Shown piece after piece: positions 61,545 to 64,000 of a stretch of 64,000 bases of DNA. Under the pieces are notes generated by a model. The model made no database searches. It was not told where the DNA came from and saw nothing but the letters and a program-made list of their open reading frames with translations. This stretch comes from DAHUYF01 sp963838385 (GTDB taxonomy: Bacteria; Pseudomonadota; Alphaproteobacteria; ATCC43930; CGMCC-115725). The DNA lies in NCBI GenBank assembly GCA_963838385.1, contig CAWIRE010000001.1, positions 2,046,001-2,110,000 of the forward strand. Reading direction: 5' to 3'. Numbering within the stretch: the first letter of the stretch is position 1; the number at the start of each line of letters is the position of its first letter. A program made the position numbers and the translations under genes.

Positions 61545-61610
61545 CTTGCCCTCGTTCTTGCCCTCGTTCTTGCCCTCGTTCTTGCCCTCGTTCTTGCCCT
61601 CGTTCTTGCC
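61545..61610. repeat. 12-bp tandem repeat, five perfect copies plus a partial copy
   Basis: The unit CTTGCCCTCGTT occurs five times without change from 61545 to 61604, followed by a degenerate CTTGCC. It lies about 110 bp upstream of the GTPase ATG. The minus strand would code Gly-Lys-Asn-Glu repeats within a 63-residue open frame (61524-61715), and the plus strand Leu-Pro-Ser-Phe. Perfect identity between copies suggests recent slippage and possible length variation between strains. Confidence 0.9.
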
Positions 61611-61713
61611 TTTGCGTCTGGCGTTGTTCCGCGTTGTATCAAAATCGTTAACTCGTCGCCCGGCTGGCTTTATAAGAGCTGAACTTTCGATCGGTACAAC
61701 GAGGAACAACGCC

Positions 61714-63999
61714 ATGCCCGACCAAATTTACACTGCTTCGAAGTCGAGGTCTAACCGACCTGGGTGGTCTATTAGCTTCCGACATCCGCTTCGGAACGAC
61801 GCTCGCGGACGCCCTGGCCTCAAGATGAGGCGTGGCCTTGGCACCCCTGACGAAGCTGAGGCTGACAAGATGGTCGGCGAGATGAACGAACTGCTGGGTG
61901 ATCCCGGATGGTGGAATGCGGCTAAGCGTCAAGAGGCTGAGTTGCGGTTTTCCAGAGCCGTCGTCGATGCCCTTTACGATGAAATTCAGGCGGGACGGGA
62001 TGACACGAATGATCTTCGGGAGGCGTGCATTCACCTACCGACGAAGGAGGAAGGCTATTCGCGGGTGCTGTTTGTGGGCACCACAGGCGCTGGCAAAACC
62101 TCATTGCTACGCCAGTTCATCGGCTCCGATCCTGACGACGATCGGTTTCCTTCAACCGCCCCTGCAAAGACCACGATTGCAGATATCGAGGTCATCCTTG
62201 CGACGGGCAGCTTCGAAGCTGTGGTCACATTTTTCACCGAATTTCAGGTTCAGGCGAACATCGAAGAGTGCATCACCGACGCGTGTATTGCCCTCTTCGA
62301 AGGGGCTGCAATCGACAAGGCAGCCGACCAATTCCTGAATCATCGCGATCAAAAATTCCGGCTCAGCTACGTGCTCGGAGGCTGGCGTCGCGACCAGGGT
62401 TCAGACGACGAAGAGCTGTCATTTAGCGACGGCGACGAAGAGGCGATCATCGACGAAGACGGGATATTGACAGAGGCCGAACGTGGCAGAAACAGACAAA
62501 ATCTCGCGAATTATCTCGCACGCATGAACGATCTGACAAAAGTCGTCGTCCAGCGACTGGAGCGCGATCTTGATATCGAGCTGAACAAAATCAGCGGCCC
62601 TGACCGCGAAGCCGCGCAGCAACTTGTCGAAGAAAATTTTGATGCACAGCTCAGCCAGTTGGAGGAATTTCACGATCTTGTCCAGGATGTGCTCGATGAC
62701 GTGCGGTCGAGATTCGACTTGGTTGAGGCGGGCGAACTGCGTCGCCGTCGTTCCAATTGGCCCGAGCTGTGGGTATTCAACTCAGACGATCGCAACGATT
62801 TCATCCGTCACATTCGTTGGTTCTCGAGCAACTATTGGCCGCAATTCGGCCGACTGTTGACGCCGCTTGTTGACGGAATTCGAGTTAAGGGGCCGCTGTA
62901 TCCAGAATTTCTATCCGATAGTCCTAAGCTTGCGCTCATCGATGGCCAGGGCCTCGGGCACACGCCCGAATCATCGTCCAGCGTCACAACGCACGTCACG
63001 CGCCGTTTCAGCCAGGTTGACGTGATCCTCTTGGTGGACAACGCACAACAGCCGATGCAGGCCGCGCCTTTGTCGGTTCTTCGATCGGTCACGTCGAGCG
63101 GACACCAAGAGAAGTTGGCGATTGCATTTACGCACTTCGATCAGATTAAGGGGCAGAACCTTCCGACCTTCGCCGATAAACGCGCGCATGTGATGGCATC
63201 CGTAGTGAATGCGCTTTCGAATCTAAAGGATGTTCTCGGCGCCCCGGTTGTTCGCGCGGTCGAGCATGGAATCGACGGACGGTGCTTCATGCTTGGAGGA
63301 GTAGATCGCTCTCTCGTAAAGCTTCCAAATCGGGCCGCAGACTACATGCGAAGCCAGCTCGGTGAGCTCGTCGATTTCTTCAAAAAGGCGATTCTACCGC
63401 CGCCACCCCCAGAGGCATGCCCCGTCTATGACCCGACAGGCGTTTCCTTCGCGGTCCAGGAAGCGGTCAGCAAATTCCAGGGCCCATGGCTCGCACGCCT
63501 AGGCCTCGGGACTTATGAAGGCGTCCGCAAGGAGCATTGGACGCGCATAAAGGCCCTGGATCGGCGGATCGCTGGTGAGCTGGATGTGGAATACGACACA
63601 CTCCGGCCCGTGGCTGACCTCGTTGCGCGGCTAACCGAAGCCGTTTCGCGCTTCCTCGATAAACCTCTCACATGGAAGCATGATCCAGCCGACGAACAGG
63701 AAGCACAAGCGGTGATCTCTCGCGTCCGCCGAGCGGTATCTCTAGTGCTTCATGATGTGTCGATGAAGCGGTTGGTAGAGGCGCAATTGGGCGAGTGGCG
63801 CGCTGCCTACGACTTTCGAGGAACGGGGTCGGCGGACCGACGGGCAAGAGCGATGCGTCAGATCTACGAGGCAGCCGCGCCGTTGCCCGATGCGGTGATG
63901 ACCGCGCCATCCACCGCTTTTCTTGCCGAAATCCGTAGGATTGTCGTCGCTGAAATCAAAGCGAACGGTGGCGATGTCCGTCTCGAAGAGGCCGCGTGA
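61714..63999 (+). CDS. Large P-loop GTPase-like protein with integrase-like N-terminal segment
   Basis: A 761-residue protein with its stop just inside the window. The ATG at 61714 was chosen because upstream codons run through the tandem repeat. Residues 16-67 (GWSISFRHPL, LKMRRGLGTPDEAEADKMV) resemble the three-stranded arm-binding (AP2-like) domain of phage integrases. Then come a P-loop at 122-129 (GTTGAGKT), a large insert (about 140-400) with an acidic stretch (SFSDGDEEAIIDEDG) and helices, a DxxG-like motif at 410 (LIDGQGLGH) and a T-H-F-D at 473-476 in place of NKxD. The C-terminal 230 residues are helical. The pattern suggests a dynamin- or GIMAP-like GTPase, but the 280-residue gap between P-loop and DxxG is very large. 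I do not know a named family. Its place on an island beside TA and HEPN genes suggests a defence role. Confidence 0.65.
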   Translation: MPDQIYTASKSRSNRPGWSISFRHPLRNDARGRPGLKMRRGLGTPDEAEADKMVGEMNELLGDPGWWNAAKRQEAELRFSRAVVDALYDEIQAGRDDTNDLREACIHLPTKEEGYSRVLFVGTTGAGKTSLLRQFIGSDPDDDRFPSTAPAKTTIADIEVILATGSFEAVVTFFTEFQVQANIEECITDACIALFEGAAIDKAADQFLNHRDQKFRLSYVLGGWRRDQGSDDEELSFSDGDEEAIIDEDGILTEAERGRNRQNLANYLARMNDLTKVVVQRLERDLDIELNKISGPDREAAQQLVEENFDAQLSQLEEFHDLVQDVLDDVRSRFDLVEAGELRRRRSNWPELWVFNSDDRNDFIRHIRWFSSNYWPQFGRLLTPLVDGIRVKGPLYPEFLSDSPKLALIDGQGLGHTPESSSSVTTHVTRRFSQVDVILLVDNAQQPMQAAPLSVLRSVTSSGHQEKLAIAFTHFDQIKGQNLPTFADKRAHVMASVVNALSNLKDVLGAPVVRAVEHGIDGRCFMLGGVDRSLVKLPNRAADYMRSQLGELVDFFKKAILPPPPPEACPVYDPTGVSFAVQEAVSKFQGPWLARLGLGTYEGVRKEHWTRIKALDRRIAGELDVEYDTLRPVADLVARLTEAVSRFLDKPLTWKHDPADEQEAQAVISRVRRAVSLVLHDVSMKRLVEAQLGEWRAAYDFRGTGSADRRARAMRQIYEAAAPLPDAVMTAPSTAFLAEIRRIVVAEIKANGGDVRLEEAA

Positions 64000-64000
64000 T

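Larger units (their letters stand above)
57307..64000. mobile_element. Left end of a tRNA-Gly-integrated genomic island
   Basis: Bounded on the left by the tRNA-Gly fragment and carrying a tyrosine integrase, HicAB toxin-antitoxin, a HEPN-like two-gene module, a DUF2283 pseudogene and a P-loop GTPase-like gene. Base composition becomes visibly less GC-rich from about 59560. The right boundary is outside the window. Confidence 0.78.

Noticed and set aside
61545..61610. CRISPR-like array
   Set aside because: The 12-bp units are contiguous with no spacers; it is a simple tandem repeat. No cas genes are present.
61524..61715. A 63-residue minus-strand frame with KNEG repeats
   Set aside because: Its repeat is simply the tandem DNA repeat translated, and the rest overlaps the start of the GTPase gene; no evidence of translation.

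Overview
The window is very GC-rich (roughly 70% by eye) and gene-dense, with tight operons, many GTG/TTG starts and many short palindromic intergenic repeats. The gene families suggest an alphaproteobacterium, probably Rhodospirillales- or Hyphomicrobiales-like: a bufferin/SigF/NrsF metal-stress module, PAS_5 proteins, CheB-CheR-PAS-HWE fusion, NodT outer-membrane factor, DcaP-type porins and many small proteins of rhizobial type. This is a judgement from family content; no ribosomal marker is present.

Layout. 1-1.6 kb: bufferin gene (cut by the window edge), divergent from an ECF sigma factor and its NrsF-type membrane anti-sigma factor. 1.7-2.9 kb: complete ISAs1-family insertion sequence. 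3.0-10.6 kb: a collinear operon for a three-subunit molybdenum hydroxylase (FAD, 2Fe-2S and Mo subunits), an SsuABC/NMT1-type ABC importer and an ACMSD-like amidohydrolase, i.e. uptake and oxidation of an unknown aromatic or N-heterocyclic compound. 11.3-14.7 kb: Crp/Fnr regulator, a small protein and a two-component system. 14.7-26.1 kb: envelope genes (TPR-oxygenase protein, two DcaP-like porins, NodT outer-membrane factor, two further beta-barrels) and a GATase-like protein that lacks its catalytic cysteine. 26.4-43.3 kb: aldo/keto reductase, ClC channel, transglutaminase, NCS2 nucleobase permease beside an orphan molybdenum-hydroxylase large subunit, two PAS_5 proteins, a large CheB-CheR-PAS-kinase fusion with a degenerate kinase domain, cold-shock protein, desaturase and lipid A acyltransferase. 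43.4-47.6 kb: a dense run of small (50-100 aa) proteins with a second cold-shock protein and a hemolysin-III/PAQR protein.

47.9-57.2 kb is a well-defined catabolic cluster. A LysR regulator is divergent from a cyanuric acid hydrolase/barbiturase-family ring-opening amidohydrolase, followed by a 2OG-Fe(II) oxygenase, a BMP-type (nucleoside-like) ABC importer and a Rieske oxygenase. It looks like a pathway that imports, oxidatively trims and opens a cyanurate- or barbiturate-like ring.

From 57.3 kb to the end is the left end of an integrative element. It starts at a 48-bp 3' fragment of tRNA-Gly(GCC), carries a tyrosine integrase and a HicA/HicB toxin-antitoxin pair with a palindromic operator, then less GC-rich cargo: a two-gene module ending in a HEPN-like protein, a DUF2283 pseudogene, a 12-bp tandem repeat, and a 761-residue P-loop GTPase-like protein with an integrase-like N-terminal segment. 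This cargo is the best candidate for an undescribed system. The intact tRNA is expected beyond the right edge.

Caution: at least seven otherwise well-preserved genes carry frameshifts, several with compensating shifts. This looks more like assembly or sequencing error than gene decay, so frameshifted genes should be confirmed before being called dead.
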